Positions 44,601-56,600 of a DNA stretch of 64,000 nt are shown one piece after another (position 1 is the first letter of the stretch; each line of letters opens with the position of its first letter). The DNA is from Bicyclus anynana. Its lineage: Eukaryota; Arthropoda; Insecta; Lepidoptera; Nymphalidae. The position numbers were made by a program, and so were the translations under genes. The notes under the pieces are model-generated. The model saw only the letters and a program-made list of their open reading frames with translations. It did no database searches and was not told where the DNA came from. Location of the stretch: the NCBI RefSeq assembly GCF_947172395.1, contig NC_069094.1:3122501-3186500 (forward strand), read 5' to 3'.

Positions 44601-47600
44601 ATAAAATTAAATGGAATTAAGTACAATTTACTGTTATTATTGAGTTCAATCAATTTAATTTCATAATAAATATTTTTAAGCATTTTTTGATGGTAACTAC
44701 ACCTCTTTGAGACGGTTCAAAGCAATGAGGAATTTGGCTTTTGAGGCTTAGTGATTAAAGTGTCAAGGATGGAATCCTGAAGGAACGGGTTCGATTCCCA
44801 CTCGGAGATTTCATTTTCCACATTGTTTTCAAATATTTATTGTCATGCGTTCATAACATCATTAGTTAGTCATACCTTGAAGGTTGAGCTAGTGGTATAT
44901 GGCTTGTCGTCTTTGGGGCAGATGACCTTGAAGGTTGAGCTGGTGGTACACGGCTGGTCGTCTTTTGCTTCAGTCTAGTATCAAAGATACTATCATCACT
45001 GCCGCAACTAGAAGAGTCCTCTGAACTTGAAGAGTCTTCATCAGCTCTTTGAGAATACACATCCTCATCACTATAGTCAGACTCATAGTCATCACTTTGC
45101 CGACGCTTTTTTCTAGAACTACTCGTAGATTTACTTCCAGACGGTCCAGCCTTATTGTCCATTTTAGTGCAAAAATAGCTTTGATACGATCGTGTGTAAA
45201 AGTCACAATTACACTGTTATAATGAAACCAATACGCGTTTTCGTAAGTTGAATATGTTTCAGAGCGGTCGCGCAAACCAACATAAACTCACCTCAAACGC
45301 CGGCGGCTTACTGACTACTACAAAATGCACAGGCCGGTCACTCGGATCCGAGTGCGCGGCACCGCTACTATCCCCCCTCCCAACTCGGATCCGAGTAGTG
45401 AGCACTAAATGTGTTAATTTAAACTGTCTATTTTCCTATTGGTTGGACATCAGATCAAATTTTTTTAGGACACGAGACTTTTTTAGGACACGAGCCGTAA
45501 GGCGAAGGCCGCTAATAGAAATCGAGTTTGTAATGGGATTAGCCCCGCGTTCACTACGATTGCGAGAAAATAAAATAATTCAGTACAGTATTCAATGTTA
45601 AAATTCTTTTTGCAGACGCAGTTCGCAACTCAATAAAAATCAAACAAAAGAAAAATCCACAGACAGTACGCTGCATTGCGTTCCCATTTCATATTTTCAT
45701 CAAACAATTTATAGGGTTTGGGCCACATTTATAGTCGTACCCAGGGCCGGACCGTCCATACGGCGAACGGAGCGCTCGCTCCAGGCGCCAAATCCTAGGG
45801 GGCGCCGAAATGATCGGCGATCAAGAAAAGAAAAGAATTTTTTTTTTTTCGATCGTCTATATTTAAAGCGAAGAGATGAACGCGACGTGCGCGAATTTAC
45901 TTCTAATAGAAGCGTCTTTCTTTACCTATGGTGCAGGGAGTGCGTTGATTTTAACCCGGGTATATACAGGTAATAGAGGGCGCTAGGGTGATGATTGCAC
46001 CCGGGCGCTACGTGAGCTAGAGAGTCTTTACCTATAGTGCAGGGGGTGCGTTACACCCGGGTGCCGCGATCTCAGGGGCGCCCAAGCGCCACTCGCCGCG
46101 CGGGTTCTGTAGGTACTAGGGGGCGCTAGGGTGATGATTGCACCCGGGCACTACGTGATCGTGAGACGGTATTGTGCCTGATTTTCAATTGGTCTGAGTA
46201 TGGTCAAAATCTTCGCGTTCCATAAGTTTGTAGCCTAAGTAAACCAGGAAACTACAAAGCTATAATTTTTTAGTTAATTTATTTTTCAACTTTATTTAGA
46301 GCTCAATACACTTATTTTGTTGGCCTGGAAACATTATACCATTATACATACCAGCTATTTTTTTTCTTTAAATGCATAGACCACTTTCATACAAATTTTG
46401 AACTCGATAAGTGCTTTTTCTAGCTTCGGAAATAGATAAAAGTGGTGGAGACGAGACTAGATCACATGAATATGGTGGTAAGGTAAGAATTCTAAATTAT
46501 ACTGATGAATTTCTGCTATGCTTTAAACAAACGTTTCACACGTTTGTAAAAAAGCATAGATCGAAAAGAAATAAATTTCTTTTCGAATTTGTTACAAAGA
46601 AATAAATTTCTTTTCGATCTTGTCTTTACCATTTCGGCGCCCCCTAGGGGCATTTTTCCCCATTAATTTTCTTGTCTGTCTGTCTGTCCTTCTGTCTGTA
46701 TGTTCGCGCTATTCTCTGGTTCTACTGAATGGATTTTGAAGCGGTTTTCACCAATAGATTAAGCATAGTCCAGGGCAACATAAAGGCTGTTTCATTAAGA
46801 TCGGACCGGCCTTCGGCCGGGGGTTTGTAATAGGACTTTCGACTGTGGCTATGGCTGGGCATTTTACCTAAGCGCAAAAAAACGCGCGGCCTTCGGCCGC
46901 GAATTTTATTGTGCGCCGGCCTTCGGCCGGAGATTTGTAATAGGGCTTTCGACTGTGGCTATGGCTGGGCATTTCCATCATCATCATCATCATATCAGCC
47001 GATGGACGTCCACTGCAGGACATAGGCCTTTTGTAGGGACTTCCAAACATCACGATACTGAGCCGCCTGCATCCGGCTGGGCATTTTACCCAAGCGCAAA
47101 AAACGCGCGGTCTTCGGCCGCGAACTTTATTCTACACCGGCCAAAGGCCGAATAAAGTTCACGATATATACGAAGGCCCTAATTCACCTTCAGTTTTTAA
47201 CATGACTTCATAAATGTTTTTTTTTTGCTAAACCTTTCTTCTTCAAGTTCTTCATTGCAGTGATTAAGTTTATTATTAAAATTAAGATACTCGATTTTTT
47301 TTCATGTTAAAAAATACGAGTCACGATTTGTTTGACGGGATCGCGTGGGGAACGTAACGAATGCAAATGAATGCATAAAATTTTATTCTATTAATATAGC
47401 TATACATTGAATAATGTAGCTTTAACATGAAGGTAATTAAAAAAAAATAATCAAAAAGAACAACCGACCTTAAAATCATAAAAAAGTTTCCATTAAATTA
47501 AAAGCGAAACATAACATCGTATGTGCTACCTTCTGATCAGTTTGAAGGCGGTACCAAGTTAGTGCTGTGTTTATTAAAGCCGTATCTGAAAGAAGTATCT

Positions 47601-50600
47601 GAAAATCCAGTTAAAATCTTTATGATTTAAACGGCTTGAATCGAATCGAAATCGAACGGTCGAATTGAGAAACCTCCTCCTTTTTTTGAAGTCGGTTAAA
47701 ATGTTAGGAGCAAACAGGAAAGGCGCCATAAATGGATCTCGCTACATTCTAAAATTTACCTCGGTCCGGCGCTGGTCGTACCCACCTATGATGATTCTAT
47801 TTACGAATAAAACCTCCTTCGTTTTACAGGGGTCATTATTTTAGTATGATTAAACTATTTACGAATGAAACCCCCTTTGTTTTATAGTAGGCTAGTACTT
47901 GGCTAGTACTCGTAACAGACAAAAATTAAAAGTAATACAAAATTACTTTAGCCCCTAGAGGCTGAAATGCTTGTTTAGCCCCGCTGTGGAGTGGTAATAT
48001 GACAGTATTTTTGAGCAAGAGTAGTGAAAAAACAGTTGTTTGATGCTGACATTGTATTCGTTCAAGGGTTGATGATATTCAAGACAACTCCAGAGTGCGG
48101 CGCGGTCTGCCGTCAGCGCACTGCGTGTTCGGAGTGCCGCTCACTGTCAACACGTCGTTCCATGTCACGTTCCTCGTTCTGCAGCGAGTGCTGGAGATGG
48201 GTCCTAAGGTTGTTTGCTTATCTATAGTAACTTGTTCTGGCTGGTGGGAGGTTTCGGCCGTGGCTAGTTACCACCTTACCGGCAAAGACGTACCGCCAAG
48301 CGATTTAGCGTTCCGGTACGATGCCGTGTAGAAACCGAAAGCCCGCTTCCATCTTAGACTGCATCATCACTTACCATCTGGTGAGTTTGTAGTTAAGGGC
48401 TAACTTGTAAAGGATAAAAAAAAAACTGATGTATACTAATATTAAGCTGAAGAGTTTGTTTGTTTGTTTTTTTGTTTGTTTGGTTTAACGCGCTAATCTC
48501 AGGAACTACTGGTCTGATTTGAAAAATTCTTTCAGTGTTAGATAGCCTATTTATCGAGGAAGGCTATAGGCTAAATATTAACCTCGTATTCCTACAACCA
48601 CGCGGGTGAAATCACGCGGCGTCAGTTAGTTTTAGAAATAAATACAATATCTTCAGTTATATACTAGACACAAATATACTAGAGGATTCCGTCAAGCTTC
48701 GCTTTGACTTCTTTTCTATCCCTACCCTACCTTAACCTACTCCTACCCTACCCCTATTTGTATGTTAAAATTTTGTCAAAAAATAAAAATCAGCCATTTT
48801 TCATGTTTTCTTTGTGAAAAATCTGGTCTAAAAACGCTAGACTTTTCATAAAAAAGATCTTGAAAAATTTTACCCCTATGAGGTTAAATAAGGGTTGAAC
48901 ATTTTAAGTGAAAGTTTGTCATTTTCAAACTAAGTGAACGGTAATAATAACTTAATATTGACATTGATTATCGATAGAATGTGAAATGCAATTGGGATAA
49001 AATATGCAACCCCTAAGGGGTAGAAAGAGGTTTAAATTTGTGTTAATATCAGCTATTTTTCAAGTTATGTATGTGAAAAATGGTCTACAGACGACCGGTT
49101 TTTTAATAAAAAGAGAACTTCGTGAACTTTGTGTTAAAAAGATTTTATTTATCTGTTTTAACCCCACAGGCGTGAAATCTGTGGGGTTAAAACAGATAAA
49201 TAAAATCTTTTTAAAAAAAACATTCAACCGAGTTTAAAATCACAAAAATAAACTAAAAAACGAAAAATAACAGCATAAGTGCTTCTGATCACTTTGAAGG
49301 AACGCATGTTCTTTGAACATTTTTAATTAATTTTCGGTAAAGAATATAACCCCAGAGTTATGGTAAATATTCTCCAGCATCCTAAATTAATTACTTACTC
49401 TTAAAATTACTCTTTTTAATGCGTACTGCCAATGTTTTTACACGTGCCAGATATGTACAAACTTTATGCCAAGTCCTACACTGCAATACGTGTACAGTAT
49501 AACAACGCGTTCCGAATTATTATGGGTCTTCCGCGTTATTGCAGTGCTTCCACCATGTTTGCCGAAACGAGGGTGCCCGACTTCTATGGGGATGATGACT
49601 AGGTTTGAATATATTGATTTTTATGATACATTCGGGTAAATAAGGTCAACTAATTTATACATAAAGAGCAAAGATTGTCTGGATATTTGCGAAATAAATA
49701 AGATTATAAAATTTCAAAATCTATTAAATTTTTTTTATCGTAATTAGATGAAAATTCATACAGTTTTAGCTTCCTTACATTAAATGTGACATTTTTCAAT
49801 AAACGAACTATAAACATAAACGCACAAATAACAAAGATATTAGTAATTTTGTTTGAACGCCCATACAAACCTAACGATCAGGGAGCCAACGACGTCACTA
49901 AATCGTGTCATTTTGTATGGAGCGTTTTCAGGGATCCGCGGCAGCGCCGCAAATCTGACCCTTTAAATGCCTGTAGCTCCGAAAGTAATGATCAGATATG
50001 TGGCAGATACCCTGTTACTTTTACAAAATTGCTATTAGTATACTCTTAATTTACATACAATTTAAAAAACTGTAATCATCCCTATTGTATTGTTAGGGCT
50101 CGTATAGCAACTTTTTGGAAAAGAATTGGGAACTCTAACAATACAATACTCCAGCTCGTCTGTGAAAATATGCACAATCCAATTTTCTCGTATTGGATAT
50201 CTGTTCACCAAGACATGAACAGAAAATGATATATGATCCTTGTGACCTGTTTGACATCTGGAATTGGGTTTATTAACCATTCCAGTTAGACGTAGTTTTC
50301 TAGACTTAAAATTTGACTTCGTGCATATTAGGAGTTGTTTAACTGCTAACCTACCTACCTAAGTTTAAACTAAGCATATTTTGTATAGAGTTCTTTGCAT
50401 TTTAATAAAAAATATTATTATTTTTTTCAGGCGACAGAAATATTCACCAACGACTTCCTTGAAGTAGTTCGTGGCCAGGGGATTGATATTTACTGGCGTG
50501 ACAACTATATCTGTCCGACGGAAGAGGAATACAAAGATATGCTCAAGCAGAGTAAGTTGTATTAAAGTCATTAAAACACTTTAGCTTCACTTGTAACCAT

Positions 50601-53600
50601 GTAAGAAAATCTTTTAAATCATAATTTGACTTACTTCCCGGTCATTTTTGCACACACTGAGTTCTGATGACAATACATGACTATCAAATGAAAAGGTTTG
50701 CTGTCAGGAATACGAAAAAAATAGTCACGTGAGTTAAATCCAATATGGCGGATGTTTAAGATGCCGGACAGGCTATTTGAAATGCACCCCCATGACATCA
50801 AGCGTGTTATTTCGTTTTTTAAACTATTCATGTTAAGTAATTTTGGACAATTTTAACCTTAATTCTGACTTGGTATCAGTTACTTAAATCTTGTCGCGAA
50901 CCCCCTGACGACGGATGGCGTACCCCTAGGGGTTCGCGTACCCCACTTTGAGAAACTTTGAACTAGATTGTTATGTAATCGGTCTGAGGATAATGATGAC
51001 GATAATTTGTGGACAAATAATAATTAAATTTAATTTAATTATAATTGATTTTAAATAATAAAAATTTTGAGCCTCAATAGCTCAACGGTAAGAGCGGTCG
51101 GACTCATCACCGAGGGGTGGTGGTTCGATCCCCGCTCCGTTGGTCTATTGTCGTACCCACTCCTAGCACAGTCTTTCCCGACTAGTTGGAGGGGAATGGG
51201 AATATTGGTCATATTCAAAAAGATATGGCAAATATTCTTTTTCAAAAAAAAAAAAACATTTTTTTTTAATATACAGAAACGGGCCACATGTTCTCGTTAG
51301 CAGTACGCCTGTGCCAACAGTTCAGCCAATACGAGCACGACTTGAGCAAGCTGGCGCTTCACATGGGGCTCTACTTCCAGATCAGGGACGACTACTGCAA
51401 CCTGACGCAGCAGGAGGTAACGACAGCAGCAATGTAGTTTTTTCGAAAAATTTTGAACTAAAAACTTCATTGGGTATGTGCACCATACAGTGGGAAAAGG
51501 GCACTGAACTTGCGTGAACGTATAAATACTTAGGTCAATGATAATTTTATACTATAAATTGATCCGAAGAACGCTACGACACTGAGCGCACACATGCACA
51601 ATTTTATCTTTAATTCCATTATATATTTATGTATATATAGTTTTTACACTTCCTGAATACACAACTCGACATTGTAGACGATATTCAGGTATTATTTAAA
51701 AACCGTTTGTTGTTGACAACCTTGTACAAATTTTTTCTGCTAACATTTTTTTTCATTCTTTTTATTTATTTATTTACAAGAATAAAGTAATTTACTAACA
51801 TTAAATAATGCAACCTTAAATATATTAAATTATTTAAAAGTTATCATATAAACACATTTTTTAGGCTGGCACGCCTCTTAAAAATATTTAAGTGTCGTAT
51901 ACAAACTAGATAATTATATAACTAATGAATAAGACTATTTATTCTAACACAAGCACAGATTTCATAATAGTACAGGTACACAAGTAAAATACCTAATAAA
52001 GATCACATAAATTACATGAATTTACATTGAGTTTAACATAAATTTGAGCGCCTCACTTTTCATGCTCTAGTAACACATCTAACAGTATTAAATATGATTG
52101 ACTTAGGTAGGTATTTAATGTACCTATTAGCGTACGATCGCAACGTCGTCCGTCTCTATACCTCATTCGCACGAGAGTTTTTTACGGACGTTAAAAAAAC
52201 GTTCAAATACAATAAATGCTTTCCCAAGTATATTCACACAACAGTGTTTTTAAAATACGACGGTTTTTTCGAGCAATGTTGCATTTATCAATTTTGGGCG
52301 TTGGAAATAGACCTTCATTTAACTTCATTCTATATTTGAACACTTTTTTACCGTCCGTTAAAAAAACTCTCGTGCGAATAAGGGCTTAGACTTATAGCCT
52401 TCTCGCAAAATCTGGCTTCAGCGGACGTCTACTTGGTAGGCGTCTGCATATTCGCACCGTTGCAGATCATATGAATCTATACTAATATTATAAAAAAGTC
52501 AAAGTCAAAATTCATTTATTTCAATTAGGCTTAGTTTACAAGCACGTTTAATTTAATTTAATGGTGGTAATAATAGTCGAAAACTTAAAACTAAAGTTAC
52601 GCGTGTTCCAAACGCGCCTTGGTCCGAGAAGAGCCCACAACAAACTCAGCCAAGGTTTTTTTTTTGTTTACCACCATTTTACAAACTTATTTAAAACTAA
52701 ACACACAGTCGTATATTACAGTTTAACGCCAAGCTTTTTTATCATTAATAAAATCATTAACACTATAATAAGCCTTTTCCAAAATGTAAAGCTAAAGAGT
52801 TTGTTTGTTTGTTTGTTAGCGTCAGCTAGTCTAATATAAAATTAAAAAACCGTTTAGTGCAATGCGCCCAACACTTACGTAGCGGATATGTGGAGATTTT
52901 GATTTTGAGAAATCTGAAAAACTTAACAATTTGCTTTCCAAAAAATCATCTCTCTCAACGATATTTTATACTAGTGATATCTTTTATACATAAGCGCATC
53001 AAATCTAAGGCGGACAAATGTGCATAACTGCCTTAATTTCATTAAGTCGCTTAATAAACAAATAATAGATAAATATTGTCTACAATGTCGAGTTGTGCAT
53101 TCAGGAAGTGTAAAAACTATATACATAAATATATAATGTAAGTAAAACAAAATTGCATACCTATGTGCGCTCTGTGGAGTAGCTAAATTCAGATCACTTT
53201 TGCAGTGATTTTGTAGGCATATGTAATAGGGATGATGACAGTTTTTTAAATTGTATATAAATTGAGAGTATACTAATAGTAAAACAATTTTCTAAAAGTA
53301 ACAGGATATCTGCGATCATTACTTTCGGAGCTACAGGGATTTAAAGAGTCAGATTTGCGGCGCTGCCGCGGATCTCTGAAAAACGCTCCATACAAAATGG
53401 CACGATTTAGTGACGTCGTTGGCTCGCTGATCGTTAGATTTGTGTGGGCGTTCAAACAAAATCACTAATATCTTTGTTATTTGTGCGTTTATGTTTATAG
53501 TTCATTTATTAAAAAATGTCACATTTAATGTAAGGAAACTAAAACTGTATGAATTTTCATCTAATTACGATAAAAAAAATTAACAGATTTTGAAATCTTA

Positions 53601-56600
53601 TAATCTTATTTATTTTGCAAATATCCAGAGAATCTTTGCTTTTTTTGTTTACATTAGTTAAATTGACCTTATTTAACCGAATGTATCATAAAAATCATTA
53701 TATTCAAACCTAGTCATCATCCCCATTGTATCCATATCTAAAGCATAAATTATCGGGGTATGGTTCGAAAGTCAGTTCGGAACCTTTTCCCTTTCAGCAC
53801 AACATTTTCTATTGAGAAAAATAACAACATATTTTTATTTTTATTTGCAGGCTCTAGAAGAGTGGCCGGGATCCGAAGATAAACAGGTAATTTTATGCGA
53901 ACGAATCGCGTCTACTGTAGCTTGGCAAATTCGTTCGTAACACTCTCGATGGCCCGCGCGGGCCAGAAGGAGGGTAGCGATGCCCCGCGTGCACAACTTT
54001 ATACCCGCGCAGTCCTCCCCTGTGCCCCGCGCGCACGACCTCACACCCGCGCAGTGATTTCCTCCCGTCACCCGCATATCATGGGAGTGGGATATACGAA
54101 CTTGTCAAGCTATAGTACCTTCTAAAATATAAGTTTAAGGCCTCCGTGGCGCAGTGGTATGAGCGGTGGATTTACAAAACGGAGGTCCTGGGTTCGATCC
54201 CCAGCTGGGCAGATTGAGATTTTCTTAATTGGTCCAGGTCTGGCTGGTGGGAGGCTTCGGCCGTGGCTGGTTACAATGTAAGACCGATGGCTAGTTACCA
54301 CCCTACCGGCAAAGACGTACGAAGTGATTTAGCGTTCCGGTTCTATGCCGTGTAGAAACCGAAAGGGGTGTGGATTTTTTCCTCCTCCTTACAAGTTAGC
54401 CCGCTTCCATCTAAGACTACATCATCACTTACCATCAGGTGAGATTGTAGTCAAGGGCTAACTTGTAAACAATAAAAAAAAGAAAAAACTGCTTCTATAT
54501 AACATTATATGTATTGATGTTACTAATGCTTATTTTTAATTATTTTTTCAAGGCACGAAAAGACGCCAGTTTTTGCGAAGACATTACGGAGGGAAAGTTC
54601 AGTTTGCCTGTCATACATGCGATGAATTCGCCGGAAAAAGGGGAGATTTTGAGTATCCTTTTCAATAAATCATATCTGATTTCGGGTCGGAGGGCGTAGA
54701 TTCGAATCCGGTCCGGGCATGCACCTCCAACTTTTCATTTATGTGCATTTTAAGAAATTAAACGTCACGTGTCGCAAACGGTGAAGGAAAACATTGTGAG
54801 AAAATTGAGAGAATTTTCAACCTCAATTCTCTGCGTGTGTGAAGTCTGCCAATCCGCTGGGCCAGCGTGGTGGACTATTGACCCAACCTTTCTGATTCTG
54901 AGAGGAGATTCGAGCTCAGTAGTGAGCTGAGTATGGGTTGATAACGACTTCTTATTCCTTAAAAAGCAATCGCTACTTAGCTATATACTTTTCCTTGTAA
55001 TTATATTATATTTCTTACTTTCGTGAAAATTTTCACGTATCCATAAACAACCGTTTTGCCGGTGGAGGGAGGGTGGGGACACTTGACTCTTACAAAAATT
55101 ACCTCGTAAAAGCTTAAAGAAGTCGACCAACTTAAAAAAGCGGCCAAGTGCGAGTCGGACTCGCCCATGAAGGGTTCCGTAGCAGCAAGTAACTTATACT
55201 TCTTGCTCATTAATTACATATACATATAGGTACATATTACGATTACGATTTATGACATATTAAAAAAAAACTACTTACAAGATCTCGTTCAAACCAATTT
55301 TCGGTAGAAGTTTGCATGGTAATTAATGTACATCATATATTTTAGAAGTTACAGGGGGACACACACATTTTTATCACTTTGGAAGCGTCTCTAGCGCAAA
55401 GTATTAAAAAAAATAATATTGAAATAGATATGAGAGGTATCCATCGATACCTCGCCTCTCGTATGGGTTTGATAAAAAAAAATTGAGTTTCATTTTTAAG
55501 TATGGGGGATCCCTATATTTTTTTTCTATTTTTGTATAAAAATCTTAATGCGGTTCACGGAATACATCTATCTACTTACCAAGTTTCAACATATTGTTGC
55601 TCTTATAGTTTCGGAAAAAAGTGGCGGACTTCGGACGGACTAAAAAAAAGAAATTGGAATTTCATACTAATTCCGTTGTTAAATAAAAAGATAAATTTGT
55701 CAGTAAGATAACCCAATGTCTGTTAAAACTAGAAAACTGAAACGTGATTAATTTATTTTTCTCAGTGCACTCTAGCAAAAGTTCAAAGTTGCCTTCGCTT
55801 TACTAAAGCATGACCTGACTTGCCAATGTCTGACTGACTGCCAACAACGGACGATGGACTATTTAACCACTTTCTTAAAGGGCAAATTACTTGATAAAAA
55901 ATATTATTTGATGACTGACTGTAAAGCCATATTAAAGCAAAAAAGAAACATACCATTTGAGGACCGCCTTAGTTTTTAGTCTAATGTTTATAATGCAGGC
56001 AGGTCATCTTCTCCAAGATCATAAATCGTAGTGGTACTGGCCTCGAGGCTTATCCTCCTTGCCCGGGTAAGGCGCGGGGGATCTTGCTCCCCCGGTCATT
56101 TTCTATCCCCATTCGGGGCTGAGGCCTTGTTAATGAGGACGCATTGGGTGTCAATCCAGGTGCCAATCCAGGTGCTAAATGTTTATTAATTATTGCAACC
56201 TTTTTTTTTTATTCTTTACAAGCCCTTGACTACAATCTCACCTGATGGTAAGTGATGATGCAGTCTAAGATGGAAGCGGGCTAACTTGTTAGGAGGAGGA
56301 TGAAAATCCACACTCTTTTCGGTTTCTTACACGGCATCGTACCGGAACGCTAAATCGCTTGGCGGTACGTCTTTGCCGGTAGGGTGGTAACTAGCCACGG
56401 CCAAAGCCTCCCACCAGCCAGATCTGGACCATTTAAGAAAATCTCAATCGGCCCAACCGGGGATCGAACCCAGGACCTCCGTCTTTTAAATCCATCGCGC
56501 ATACCACTGCGCCACGGAGGCCGTCAAAACCGCCGTGGCGTTAGTTCCAGTTTTGGCCACCGGGTCAGAAAGATTTGTGGCTTTGTGGCCCTTTAGGTGT

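Larger units (their letters stand above)
42044..45413 (-). mobile_element. piggyBac-type DNA transposon, apparently complete
   Basis: Flanked by TTAA at 42040-42043 and 45414-45417, the piggyBac target duplication. Both ends read inward as CACATT. Two copies of a palindrome related to ACTCGGATCCGAGT lie near each end (42191, 42233; 45340, 45383). It carries the transposase on the - strand, opposite to gene 2, within gene 2 intron 2. Confidence 0.88.

Noticed and set aside
51069..51140. A tRNA gene
   Set aside because: The A and B boxes are good but it continues into a SINE body and A tail; the anticodon arm and acceptor pairing are not convincing.
54136..54210. A tRNA gene at the head of the full-length family B SINE
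   Set aside because: Same reasoning: six related copies in the window share the SINE body.
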